Source: Limnoperna fortunei
Lineage: Eukaryota; Mollusca; Bivalvia; Mytilida; Modiolidae
Reading direction: 5' to 3'
Assembly (NCBI GenBank): GCA_944474755.1
Contig: OX104123.1
Location: forward strand, 67,263,898 to 67,327,897
DNA: 64,000 nucleotides
The position numbers and the translations under genes were made by a program. Below, one piece after another: positions 53,701 through 57,899 of this stretch. Numbering within the stretch: the stretch's first letter is position 1; every line of letters starts with the position of its first letter. Under the pieces are notes generated by a model that saw only the letters and a list, made by a program, of their open reading frames with translations, had not been told where the DNA came from and did no database searches.

Positions 53701-54823
53701 TTAGGTCTTTAGAGAAGATAGATCAATTTTAGGTATGTAAATTAATTTAGTATGGTTATTTGTTTTCATTTTATAGTCTCTGACGACTTTTGATACTTAT
53801 ATTACAAAAATGTTTGTTTGGTTTTGTAAACTAACCTAGGTTACATGCTAATGTCGGCGTAATATTATTTCGTAGAGATTATATAGTTGATTTATTTGCT
53901 TTAGTCTCACATATATAGGTGTTTCATATTTTTATCTTTATATATTAAATATCTATCAAAAAATAAAATTTGTCTATTTATAAAGTACAACTTATACGTA
54001 GCAGTATATTGTTATCACTTAATATATTTATTTCTGGTAACACATACTGTTCTTATATTTAGTGCATTATATGTATCTGCATATTTGTGCAGTTACAAGT
54101 AATTTTTCCAACGAAAACCTTTGCCCATACATGCATTTGTGTTTATGTGTGTTTAATATTATTAGTACCCTACCGATAGAAAAGGGACATTACGTTTGTA
54201 CTCTGCTCTCATTTTTTCACTCGATTTCCTGACTTATTTCTAAATGCATGCAAGTATGTGATAAAAGAATTATGAATTACAGTTTAAGTTGAATTATGTT
54301 TCATTCCGATAATTTTTGTAATGAAATTATGACCCATGGACATATAGTTTCTGAAAGATAACTGTTATATTAAGTTGATATTTGGTATGCTAGTCGACTA
54401 TTGTTAGTTTCGTCCGCATTTCATTCGGATCCGAAAATTGTGTTATGGCCCTTGGAAAATTTTATTCTCCGATAGCGGACATAGTATTGCCTGATCAATA
54501 TTATCTACTCTTGGTTTTTTTCAGATATTGACAATTTACAACTACAAGATATTCCAGACAATGAAACCCTGTATGAGCTATCAAGGAATATTGGAAACTG
54601 TGCAATTCATCTTGGTATTGAGTTGGAAGTCAAGGTCCAAGAAATTGAGGAGACTATTGTAAGATACAGCAAGGACATGTTTCATCAGAACTATGACATT
54701 TTAATGAAGTGGAAAAACAATCCACGCAGTAATAAAACCATTCGTACTCTGATGCATGCTTTATGGGTTGTTGATCGCAGAGGAGTTACATTTCTCAAGG
54801 ATAAATATAATATTGAAAACTAG
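2622..54823 (+). CDS. ANK-Roc-COR-Death-Death protein (ROCO family), whole gene model
   Basis: Proposed join: 2622-2711, eleven 99-nt exons (14152-14250, 14706-14804, 15477-15575, 16249-16347, 17020-17118, 17785-17883, 18378-18476, 19198-19296, 19791-19889, 20381-20479, 21153-21251), 22041-22091, 33017-33139, 35032-35068, 36651-36893, 47715-48245, 49015-49124, 49475-50710, 51330-51360, 52131-52408, 53705-53732, 54525-54823. All have AG/GT borders and compatible phases; the total is 1381 aa plus a stop. Residues here are counted from the exon at 2622. Order: ankyrin repeats 1-410, linker 411-464, Roc about 485-800 (P-loop 495-503, DFGGQ 675-679, THRDK 751-755), COR about 824-1165, Death domain 1 about 1195-1273, Death domain 2 about 1294-1378. 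ROCO proteins are Roc-COR GTPases that dimerise through COR; Death domains recruit other Death-fold proteins, so a cytosolic scaffold in cell-death or innate immune signalling is inferred. No kinase or LRR is seen. The start codon and 5' exons are not identified. MFHAS1-like and DAPK-like names are both plausible. Confidence 0.8.
2880..13080. repeat. 10-kb satellite, 27-bp unit (GTATGACAGGTAGACTGCATATGTCTA)
   Basis: Fills nearly the whole intron between the 90-nt ankyrin exon and the amplified ankyrin array. The 27-bp core alternates with variants (ACAGGTAAATTTCATGTCATG, CATATTTCTCATATGAAAGG, TTTACAGATAGACTGC), giving a higher-order pattern. Units are homogeneous up to about 10,000 and then decay: from 10,400 they are highly variable, and 12,400-12,900 is a distinct sub-array with TGACATTACACTGCCTATG. 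Because 27 is a multiple of three, long but meaningless minus-strand frames (peptides like HMQSTCYTR repeated) occur. Confidence 0.95.
4138..6245. repeat. Duplicated ~1052-bp higher-order block inside the 27-bp satellite
   Basis: Landmark strings recur at an offset of 1052 bp; for example AAATTTCATGGCATG at 5151 and 6203, and the block with TGTTTACCATTTACTTGTAA near 4406 and 5458. The order of variant units is the same in both blocks, with few differences, so this is a recent duplication of a whole higher-order block. Related but shorter blocks recur around 6600-7600 and 8130-9200. Confidence 0.8.
13106..13136 (+). pseudogene. Truncated ankyrin exon remnant at satellite border
   Basis: The string GTGGCTGACATACGAGCCAGGATGGCATG followed by GTATGC and the normal intron start (CTCAGTGGAAGGTCGTG) equals the last third of an amplified 99-nt ankyrin exon. 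It is one base short compared with GGCTGACATACAGAGCCAGGAT in the exon at 18378. The 5' two thirds are missing and satellite-like sequence lies directly upstream, so the array has lost or been invaded at this copy. It cannot be translated in frame. Confidence 0.75.
13470..13480 (+). other. Deletion scar: ankyrin exon lost from one repeat unit
   Basis: The 3' intron motif CTTACATTGAGGAGATTTG is joined directly through GGAGAGTGT to the 5' intron motif GTATGTATTCCTCAG. In every intact unit about 80 bp of intron and the 99-nt exon lie between them, so this unit has lost its acceptor and exon. Confidence 0.7.
14152..14250 (+). CDS. Ankyrin repeat exon 1 of 11 (99 nt)
   Basis: Acceptor ATTATAG ends 14151; donor GTATGT starts 14251; phase 0-0. 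Encodes GYTPLHKASEGRSRDVAELL followed by ISKGADIQFQDRW: the TPLH turn, helix pair and hairpin of one complete repeat. The intron after it is shortened: after CAGTGGAAGG it jumps straight into the 177-bp sub-unit, lacking the TCGTGTTTTACTTC block found in the others. Confidence 0.85.
14706..14804 (+). CDS. Ankyrin repeat exon 2 of 11
   Basis: Acceptor TTCTAG, donor GTATGT, phase 0-0. Encodes GDTSLHRASESGFRDVAELL then ISKGADINSQDEE. TSLH replaces the usual TPLH. Acidic hairpin end (QDEE). Confidence 0.85.
15477..15575 (+). CDS. Ankyrin repeat exon 3 of 11
   Basis: Acceptor TTCTAG, donor GTATGT, phase 0-0. Encodes GDTPLHRASEGGSRDVAELL then ISKGAHIGRRGYY. The conserved GAD is changed to GAH and the hairpin to GRRGYY, the most divergent hairpin of the array together with the copy at 19198. 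Confidence 0.85.
16249..16347 (+). CDS. Ankyrin repeat exon 4 of 11
   Basis: Acceptor ATTATAG, donor GTATGT, phase 0-0. Encodes GYTPLHIAAQGGFRDVAEIL then ISKGADINSQDDD. Shares the hairpin with the copy at 14706 and the GYTPLH start with the copy at 14152. Confidence 0.85.
17020..17118 (+). CDS. Ankyrin repeat exon 5 of 11
   Basis: Acceptor TTCTAG, donor GTATGT, phase 0-0. Encodes GNTPLHWAAQGDFLDLAKLL then ISKGADIRSKDDF. Closest of the set to a generic ankyrin consensus (GNTPLHWAA). Confidence 0.85.
17785..17883 (+). CDS. Ankyrin repeat exon 6 of 11
   Basis: Acceptor TTCTAG, donor GTATGT, phase 0-0. Encodes KKTPLHIALEEGFLDVAELL then ISKGADIHSKDHD. The first residue is K instead of G, as also in the copies at 19198, 19791 and 21153. 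Confidence 0.85.
18378..18476 (+). CDS. Ankyrin repeat exon 7 of 11
   Basis: Acceptor TTCTAG, donor GTGTGT (the only one not GTATGT), phase 0-0. Encodes GNTPLHLASKEGFIDVVSLL then ISKGADIQSQDRS. Second-helix residues VVS differ from the VAE of its neighbours. Confidence 0.85.
19198..19296 (+). CDS. Ankyrin repeat exon 8 of 11
   Basis: Acceptor TTCTAG, donor GTATGT, phase 0-0. Encodes KNTPLHRASKGGFLDVAALL then ISKGADMHRRGRW. The hairpin RRG is shared only with the copy at 15477. Confidence 0.85.
19791..19889 (+). CDS. Ankyrin repeat exon 9 of 11
   Basis: Acceptor TTCTAG, donor GTATGT, phase 0-0. Encodes KMTPLHIASEGGFLDVAELL then VSKGADIHSQDRY. Its 99 bases are identical to the exon at 21153, and the flanking introns match at an offset of exactly 1362 bp. 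Confidence 0.87.
20381..20479 (+). CDS. Ankyrin repeat exon 10 of 11
   Basis: Acceptor TTCTAG, donor GTATGT, phase 0-0. Encodes GDTPLHRASERGSLDVAELL then ISKGADIHSQDNH. Lies between the two identical exons, so the duplicated block does not include it. Confidence 0.85.
21153..21251 (+). CDS. Ankyrin repeat exon 11 of 11 (identical to exon 9)
   Basis: Acceptor TTCTAG, donor GTATGT, phase 0-0. DNA identical to 19791-19889; see the duplicated block entry. Confidence 0.87.
22041..22091 (+). CDS. Final half ankyrin repeat exon
   Basis: Acceptor TTTCTTACAG, donor GTAGTT, 51 nt, phase 0-0, encoding GRTALDRAKGKAKILLQ: the TALD...A start and second helix of a C-terminal capping ankyrin repeat. The next exon (LVESGVDAS at 33017) continues it across a 10.9-kb intron. 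The 135-codon frame that runs through this exon from 21846 is mostly intron read-through. Confidence 0.75.
22155..23185. repeat. Satellite, 73-bp unit, about 14 copies
   Basis: Unit GTGACATCAGGTATGGAGTG ... TAGTCTGTGTAAGAGTTATACC ... ACTGTACATATAAACCAACACCTCG, 73 bp. Landmark GACATCAGG recurs at about 22250, 22326, 22402, 22478, 22549, 22621, 22695, 22767, 22840, 22913, 22987, 23062 and 23135. It passes directly into the 24-bp satellite. Confidence 0.92.
23519..23640 (+). mobile_element. SINE fragment, copy 3 (3' half)
   Basis: Contains GGCAGGGTGTGCTCGACTCC, TTTTCCTACCGCAGGTCC and TCTCCGGGTACTCTGCTTCC, matching the body of the copy at 51758, flanked on both sides by 24-bp satellite. The tRNA head is absent. 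The end TCACACAAACAAAATATAATG runs back into the array. Confidence 0.7.
25331..25450. repeat. ~120-bp non-satellite spacer repeated six times in the 24-bp array
   Basis: The string GACTGAAACACATTTATTAA ... GGATCATCATCA ... CTGGTTTACAGAGATACATAG starts at 25331, 26939, 27661, 28478, 29200 and 30018. Copies are nearly identical. Spacings are 1608, 722, 817, 722 and 818 bp, marking the borders of higher-order units. Confidence 0.88.
26939..30240. repeat. 1539-bp higher-order repeat of the 24-bp satellite
   Basis: The spacer pair pattern 722 + 817 bp repeats exactly (26939 to 28478 and 27661 to 29200 both 1539 bp; 28478 to 30018 is 1540 bp). The variant-unit order between spacers, including the odd runs with ATGAAAACACAACAAGAAAG and AATGTAAAGAGAAG, is the same in both copies. 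A third partial copy from about 30179 has a deletion. Confidence 0.88.
30686..30757. repeat. Inverted repeat of the satellite at the LINE border
   Basis: Up to about 30704 the array reads ...AATGTAAACACCAGTGCT. From about 30708 it reads in the opposite orientation (TGTACTGGTGTTCACATTAT, then ACTTAGTACTGGTGTTTACA), giving a ~47-bp fold-back with a loop of a few bases. LINE sequence starts directly after it. Confidence 0.75.
30758..31670 (+). mobile_element. 5'-truncated LINE 3' fragment (Jockey/CR1-like C-terminus)
   Basis: Translation from about 30758 to 31086 gives LFDTYVNNVLCYGCEVWGFH and ERIHLDFCKRILNVKTSTTN, the region after the reverse transcriptase palm in many marine-invertebrate LINEs (LYGCEVWG...FCKRIL). 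A second frame, 31237-31518, gives SQSVHDIEDEMHFVFICS and KPYFWRRPSIF, the usual end of such ORF2 proteins. A stop or frameshift separates them. The tail has a (TA)n run near 31540-31570 and ends TTGATAAAGAAAGAAAGAG, where the 24-bp satellite resumes. Dead, truncated insertion. Confidence 0.8.
32043..32192. mobile_element. MITE-like element with ~42-bp terminal inverted repeats
   Basis: ACAATATTCG...TGTCAGAAA...ATATAATTTATTTGTA at the left matches the reverse complement of TACAAATAAATTATATAATT...TGACA...CGAATATTGT at the right, with about five mismatches over 42 bp. The spacer holds GCGACGCTCTGCCGAGCATT. It sits between satellite on the left and the next inverted-repeat element on the right. 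No coding capacity. Confidence 0.6.
32193..32476. mobile_element. Second short inverted-repeat element
   Basis: Left end TTTATCCTGCAAC, right end GTTGCAGGATAAA (exact 13-bp inverted repeat), about 284 bp, inserted in the 24-bp satellite immediately next to the element at 32043. The inside is non-repetitive, with CATGACGTCACAAAC. It could be the outer part of one composite element with its neighbour. Confidence 0.5.
33017..33139 (+). CDS. Linker exon after ankyrin repeats
   Basis: Acceptor TTTTTTCTCCAG, donor GTAAGT, 123 nt, phase 0-0. Encodes LVESGVDASHALEVAKHCDS and SLTKAQEYIQSLPLAAASVPIN in sequence: a final helical capping element after GRTALDRAKGKAKILLQ, then a proline/alanine-rich end. 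The phase fits both neighbours and the helical pattern continues the ankyrin fold. Confidence 0.7.
33140..35031. other. Intron, mostly unique sequence
   Basis: No gene found. A possible minus-strand tRNA-like stretch (reverse complement TGGCCTTGTGGTCTGAGGG) near 34570-34620 may be an old SINE head. Minus-strand frames at 33790-34058 and 34350-34835 show no domain. Confidence 0.5.
35032..35068 (+). CDS. Small 37-nt linker exon
   Basis: Acceptor TTATTGTAG, donor GTAAGT, phase 0 in and phase 1 out. Encodes MPPDDGVQQPDQ plus one base completing D with the next exon. Its phase-1 end is exactly what the P-loop exon at 36651 needs. It starts with ATG, so an internal promoter here could in principle make an ankyrin-less isoform; there is no evidence for that beyond the codon. 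Confidence 0.6.
35135..35310 (-). mobile_element. tRNA-derived SINE, copy 4 (minus strand, 3' part)
   Basis: The reverse complement reads GTTGTGCTCGACTCCCAACA ... CCGAATACTCCAGCATATTTC ... GAACGCCATGATATAGCTG ... GAAAGTGGTGTTAAACCATT, matching the body and tail of the other copies in order. The small plus-strand frame over it is therefore not a gene. Confidence 0.7.
35521..35990. repeat. Dispersed bivalve-type repeat with three internal sub-units
   Basis: CAGTCCATCCGTCCGTCCG followed by sub-units carrying ATAATATCAAGGCGATGTGTCGC (about 35605, 35763 and 35901) and TTTGACCTTAAGGTCACATTATT, ending near GGTCGGCGGGACCCACAGAG. Such CCGTCCGTCC / ACCTTTGACCTT repeats are common and non-coding in bivalve genomes. 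I cannot assign a transposon class. Confidence 0.6.
36651..36893 (+). CDS. Roc GTPase exon with P-loop (G1) and switch I
   Basis: Acceptor TTCGTTTTAG, donor GTAAGC, 243 nt, phase 1 in and out. Encodes DILPGIVDAKEFKSLLKLG, then the beta strand IYLAGACSVGKSTLACLLIG with a full Walker A (GACSVGKST, residues 495-503). The WKSTDGL that follows supplies a candidate switch I threonine, and FFGRNGI a further strand. Nucleotide binding through the P-loop lysine and serine is expected. The small 111-aa frame ending at 36991 only exists because it reads into the intron. Confidence 0.85.
37446..38333. mobile_element. Candidate non-autonomous DNA transposon with TIRs (~890 bp)
   Basis: Left end CAGCAAGTATATTCTCAAAA-AATTGTA...ACGTAAA; the reverse complement of the right end reads CAGCCATATTCTCAAAAAAT...CGTAAA, so the ends form an imperfect inverted repeat of about 25-40 bp. 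CAG...CTG ends are hAT-like, but I see no 8-bp target duplication: the right end abuts the 31-bp satellite. The inside is AT-rich with ACGTAA-rich tracts near both ends and a (TTTA)n run near 38010-38050. No transposase. Confidence 0.5.
38336..39125. repeat. Satellite, ~31-bp unit, about 25 copies
   Basis: Unit GTTAAATATAGATCAGTTAA TAACCAGACAG (30-31 bp). Single-base variants (ATAAG, CATTTAA) recur in a regular rotation, for example a three-unit pattern between 38400 and 38650, so it amplified as multi-unit blocks. Confidence 0.92.
39126..39650. other. Intron stretch without recognised feature
   Basis: Non-repetitive, AT-rich; small frames on both strands at 39282-39555 have no domain or splice support. 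Confidence 0.5.
39651..41197. mobile_element. Hairpin-ended dispersed element, copy 1 (~1.55 kb, Helitron-like ends)
   Basis: The left end TCTCACCTGGACCTTCGGTC CATGTGAG folds into a hairpin and is followed by the bivalve-typical CACTTGGCGTCCGTCGTC. The right end AGGCTCCTGGGGAGCCT is a hairpin followed by CTAG. The inside has about five ~165-bp sub-units (GATCAGCAATAAAAGCCCTA ... GGAGTTATTGCCC). TC start, CTAG end and A/T flanks fit a non-autonomous Helitron, but the 3' hairpin sits closer to the end than usual. No Rep/helicase is encoded. A second copy is at 55361. Confidence 0.6.
41198..42490. repeat. Satellite, 69-bp unit, about 18 copies
   Basis: Unit CAGTCGTGGTTTAGACAGTA ATGTCAGCTATGGATAAGAC TGTAATTAATGTTAGACTAT CACAAGTGT, 69 bp. 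69 is a multiple of three, which explains the short repetitive frames here. It starts abruptly at the end of the hairpin element. Confidence 0.9.
42491..46825. repeat. Related satellite of ~28-bp units, degenerate then homogeneous
   Basis: The 69-bp array breaks down into short units sharing GTCAGT and TTAGACTGTC. These are very variable between 42,500 and 44,600, then homogeneous again as a 28-bp unit (GTCAGTCATGTATTAGACTG TCAGTAAT). Longer blocks are duplicated: GATACTAGAC at 45041 and 45699 (offset 658), and GTAGCTATTGTTAGTCTTTG at 46135 and 46761 (offset 626). Confidence 0.88.
46826..47714. other. 3' part of the 10.8-kb Roc intron
   Basis: Unique AT-rich sequence. A 101-codon frame at 47351-47656 is lysine/isoleucine-rich with no domain and does not connect in phase to the gene, so it is not called. 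Confidence 0.5.
47715..48245 (+). CDS. Roc exon with disordered insert and G3 motif
   Basis: Acceptor TTTTCAG, donor GTAAGT, 531 nt, phase 1 in and out. Begins GDTNILSSVLRGQP, then about 80 residues rich in Q, S, D and N (QQDMKQSQHDMETSQ), predicted disordered. From about residue 635 a charged segment leads into IKIAPSDLVDFGGQRSYDM. DFGGQ (675-679) is the G3/Walker B motif of Roc domains, followed by THQLFI, FTLMFDG and LTEYPQGD. The insert puts about 170 residues between G1 and G3, far more than in Ras-like domains. Confidence 0.88.
49015..49124 (+). CDS. Roc exon with G4 motif THRDK
   Basis: Acceptor GTGTATTTACAG, donor GTATGT, 110 nt, phase 1 in and phase 0 out. Encodes SILKHWVDSILTYCGEDDDD then ILPVILFVATHRDKLTE. 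THRDK (751-755) is in the place of the guanine-specifying N/TKxD, and the preceding ILFVA is the buried strand. Frame and phase agree with both neighbours. Confidence 0.87.
49475..50710 (+). CDS. COR domain exon (412 codons)
   Basis: Acceptor TTATTTCAAG, donor GTAAGT, 1236 nt, phase 0-0. Begins NEQFDKMTEFKNGLKDMF; FFINGTD (791-797) is the likely last Roc strand/G5 region. WVPLELQI (828-835) starts the COR domain, which runs to about 1165 with typical segments GKIMYFEGQGLQKYIIIQP, LVDILRSFI and FYLVPCMIK. COR mediates dimerisation in Roco GTPases. The open frame continues 34 codons past the donor, but the GTAAGT site and the loss of similarity after YWTYDK favour splicing. Confidence 0.87.
51330..51360 (+). 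CDS. Small 31-nt exon joining COR to Death domain 1
   Basis: Acceptor TTTATTTATAG, donor GTAAGA, encoding KQEECKPGCQ plus one base. Phase 0 in and 1 out is exactly what the flanking exons need; without it the Death domain exon would be out of frame. Two cysteines. Evidence is splice-site and phase only. Confidence 0.6.
51758..51930 (+). mobile_element. tRNA-derived SINE, copy 5 (headless)
   Basis: Body ACTCGACTCCAATCTTAATT, TTTTCCTACCGCAGGTCGGG, GTACTCCGGCTTCCTCCCCC and tail GCCATGAAATAGCTGAAAAA ... CACCATTCAAAGAAACAAA. 5'-truncated. Lies in the intron before Death domain 1, and frames on both strands over it are spurious. Confidence 0.78.
52131..52408 (+). CDS. Death domain 1 exon
   Basis: Acceptor TGCATTGCAG, donor GTGAGT, 278 nt, phase 1 in and 0 out. 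After LETLCLESEPTDKH, LIRLADQIGVKQFDKFVIQL and GLSRKNWEKIEYKHQKGD give the first helices of a Death fold with the conserved tryptophan (1222). PLFNDLSNALRNCDYNS gives the last helices. The segment is about 75 residues, somewhat short for a Death domain but complete in pattern. Adaptor binding through Death-fold contacts is the expected role. Confidence 0.75.
53157..53572. repeat. Satellite, 53-bp unit, about 8 near-identical copies
   Basis: Unit GTTGCCCAGCAGTATATGAC ATCTCTCTTGTTCCTATCAC ATCGTATCACATC, 53 bp. Interior copies look identical; the first has CGCATCG and the last lacks the inner ATCGTATCAC duplication. Very young array, inside the intron between Death domain 1 and the 28-nt exon. 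Confidence 0.93.
53705..53732 (+). CDS. 28-nt micro-exon between the two Death domains
   Basis: Acceptor TATTTTTTTAG, donor GTATGT. Encodes VFREDRSIL plus one base that completes D with the next exon. The Death domain 1 exon ends in phase 0 and the last exon needs phase 1; this exon supplies exactly that shift, and direct joining would meet a stop. No other candidate with good sites was noticed in the intron. Confidence 0.6.
54525..54823 (+). CDS. Death domain 2 and C-terminus
   Basis: Acceptor GGTTTTTTTCAG, phase 1 in, stop TAG at 54821-54823. Encodes DIDNLQLQDIPDNETLYELS, then NIGNCAIHLGIELEVKVQEI, NYDILMKWKNNPRSNKTIRT and LMHALWVVDRRGVTFLKDKY. The LMKW...TIRTLMHAL and last-helix pattern is that of helices 4-6 of Death domains; the tryptophan of helix 3 seen in Death domain 1 is replaced. 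Ends four residues after the last helix. Confidence 0.8.
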
Positions 54824-54899
54824 ATTGTGTGACTTAAATTTGCAGAAGCCTCTTTTGTAAATACTTATGGACTCAATATAGTGACAAAGAACTGGCCTT

Positions 54900-54905
54900 A
54901 ATAAA
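54900..54905 (+). other. Poly(A) signal of the ROCO gene
   Basis: AATAAA 77 bp after the TAG stop, giving a short 3' UTR. A GT-rich downstream stretch (TTTTATGTTTATCATTGC) follows about 20 bp later. Confidence 0.65.
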
Positions 54906-55360
54906 CTTGTATGCGTAGATAATGTTTTATGTTTATCATTGCTACTTGATTATATGAAATTTTTAAACAATCAGGGGATGCAGGACACTATCTGCCATTT
55001 TTGTGAACATCTAAAAATAGAGATCACATTTATGGTAATTAAAACATAATTTCTTTTATCATTACCTCTTTATTTCCATAAAGTTAAAAGTAATAAACAT
55101 ATACTATTACATGAATTTACTAATGGTTTAAATACAAAATTTTCGCTTAAAATAATGAAAATCGAATATGTAACAAAGGAGGTAATTTGGACCAAATATT
55201 GCCAATTTCTAAGACTTTGCGACCAGTAACTGTCCAATAGACATATAGACCCCAATAAGGTTTCCATTAATAAGTTCTATACCAATTGCTTGACATTATA
55301 TCAAATTTTCAGAAAATGTTTATGTACAGAAATTTATAAATCAATTAATTGATTGCTTTT

Positions 55361-56465
55361 TAGCTCACCTGACACGAAAGGTCATGTGAGCTATTGGCAT
55401 CACTTGATATCCGTCTCATCATCCATTGTCGTTAACTTTTCTTTAAAAAAATTTTCAAAAAAACACTGAAGGAATCGCTTTGAAACTGTGCAGAAACTAT
55501 CAGTGAAATGTTCTCTACCAAATAGGCACAAATCATGGCTGCAGACCATTCAACATGGCTGTCTTGACTGAAAATAGAACGGATGGGCAAAATAAAGTTT
55601 TTGCCTTACAGATCAAAAAGAATATCATATACAGGAATTCCGTCTTCAGCATCAAAATCTCTATGTAACTCTTTAAAGTAGTTATTGCCCCTTATTCGTC
55701 TAAATCGATGATTTTTGTTATTTTCCCCTCAAAATCTTTAAAATTATTAAAATAAGAGAAAACGTTAGCATTGCTAAGTTGTTCAGCTTAATGAGAGCAA
55801 CACAAATACCTCATGTTCATGATTGTCTGATCAACCGTCTAGGAGGTATTCCTTTGAACTGTAATTAATTAATTTTAGTTGAATTTTAAAACATTTTCTT
55901 CTACAACCACTGAAAAGGATGAGTTAAAACATTGCACACATCATCTTTAGGATATCCTTCACTCAAATCGCGCAAATCATCACAGCTGATCAACCAACAT
56001 TGCTACTAACGTGGCTAAAATAGAACGGGGGAGGTAAGGTAGTTTTTGACTCATAGTTCAATATGTATAACAGAGAAAGTAAATCTGAAGTGAACTTCCT
56101 TCCTCAGCATCAAACGCTTTACCAGATTCTCTAATGAGGTGAAGTTGTGTGACAATGTTTCAGAGGAGTTATTACCATTAAATTGTTAACATGTTTGATT
56201 TTTTGTCACTTTACTTCAATATCTTGGGAAACTGTTAGAGCTAAAAGAAAATCTTGTCAATATTATTCAGCTCATCAAGATCTGCAAACATGATTTTTGG
56301 TTCATATGTGTTGGACAAATCCTTACAGAAGTTATTCCGCTTAAAATGGCAAAATTAATGTTTTTGTAGAAGTGTTGGAAAATTCCTCATAGGAAAGAAA
56401 AAATAGATAAAAGGGAAGAAATATCAGGTTCAGGTGAGCGATACAGGCTCCTAGGAGCCTATAGT
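55361..56465. mobile_element. Hairpin-ended dispersed element, copy 2 (~1.1 kb)
   Basis: Left end AGCTCACCTGACACGAAAGG TCATGTGAGCT folds on itself and is followed by ATTGGCATCACTTGATATCC. The right end is GGTGAGCGATACAGGCTCCT AGGAGCCTATAG, again a hairpin. Same class as the copy at 39651 (same end motifs, AGTTATTGCCCCTTA sub-unit motif) but diverged and shorter. No coding capacity. Confidence 0.6.
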
Positions 56466-57070
56466 TCATTCTCCTCTCTATAAAATCTATTACAAACTTT
56501 TTAACTTCAGAAGCCTATTATAAGCTTTGCGATCCTTACTTTTTATTTTGAACTATAATTAATTCTATAAAACTAACTATATCGCAAGTTTAAAGTAAAT
56601 TCATTGACAAAAATGTTTTGGGGCACATGTCCTGAACCCTTTATAAACATGACAATAAATATAAGGTGGCTCCATTGTTGTATAATTAAATAAGCTTTGT
56701 AGCTAAAATATGAGTGGTCAATTTAAATTAACACATATTGTAGGATCGAGTTAGTCACGTGACATATTCTTACGCATTTAAAATATGAATAGGAAATTCT
56801 CCATGACGTCATCTTTGTTATCAAATTGTCAAATATTATCATTAAAATAATAGTATAAAGAATATTTCAAATTCCTTAACTCCACCATTAATGCACCGTT
56901 TCGCGGTTCATAAGAAGAAATAAAACCAGGTTATATAGTATAACATGTTCATAAATTTGAAATATTTCTTAATTTATTTATTTTGTAATGTGTACAATGT
57001 TAGTTGGTAACCGTGGATATTAGTATTAGTAAAATTGTCCTGATGTTAGACACTAGCTTTAGATTGATAG
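56466..57070. other. Intergenic, nothing recognised
   Basis: Unique AT-rich sequence with no open frame of note. Confidence 0.5.
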
Positions 57071-57275
57071 AGGGTCCTGCATGGCAGAGTGTTAAAGTAG
57101 CAAGTCATTTACTATTGATCAAATCTGTTGTTGAATGTTCGAGCCTTAAAGTGTGGCATAATGTGCTCCATTTCATCCTTAATTGCTAGTTTTCCTGTGT
57201 ACGGTCAGGTTATTTTCCTAACCCTCCAATACACTCTGGATGCCATTATATAGCTGAACAATTGCTACATCACTA
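57071..57275 (+). mobile_element. tRNA-derived SINE, copy 6 (old)
   Basis: Head GGTCCTGCATGGCAGAGTG TTAAAG, B-box-like GAATGTTCGAGCC, body TAATGTGCTCCATTTCATCC, tail GGATGCCATTATATAGCTGA ACAATTGCTA. Same layout as copy 2 but more diverged. A 61-codon frame across it is not a gene. Confidence 0.65.
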
Positions 57276-57899
57276 CATTAGTTCTTAGCTAATACTAGCT
57301 GTGGATAATGAACACATAAACCACAGTAGTGACCACACTAATTGTAAGTCAGTACAATACTAGTAATTAACTGCAATATTGGTAAATTACTACAGTAAGT
57401 TACAACATAAGCCGTTTAGTACGTCATTGCGTTGGTCCACATTTTATCATATGTGTCTTGTTTAACTTAGTTTAAGTAGTATGTATGTCATTGTTAATAT
57501 TCTAAAAATATTGAAAATAAGATGCTATATATATCCCAAACATGCCATCTTGTACTAGTTTTAAAATATTTTACTTTCAATTAAAATTAAACGTGCAGTG
57601 ATTACAAAATTACTAATTGGTTAAAAATTTACCCAACATGCCATTTTACAACAGTTTATAAATGATCTTCCCCCCTTTTACATGTAAATTCATACCAGAT
57701 CTTACAGCAAATGCATGTTGATTCCCCTGACCCTATTCAAGGTGTTACTTTGTGTACACAATCTGCTAACCTAACCTTCTGCTGATCCATTGACCACCAA
57801 GAAACAACTATTCACTACACAGCACCAACCTACGATACACAATCTTTTTACCTGCTACTTGTGATCCAATCAGGATAAGTACTACAAACGAATCTGTGT
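57276..57899. other. Intergenic, nothing recognised
   Basis: Unique sequence leading into the 40-bp satellite. Small direct repeats of ACTA-containing words (about 57300-57400) are not a clear array. Confidence 0.5.
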
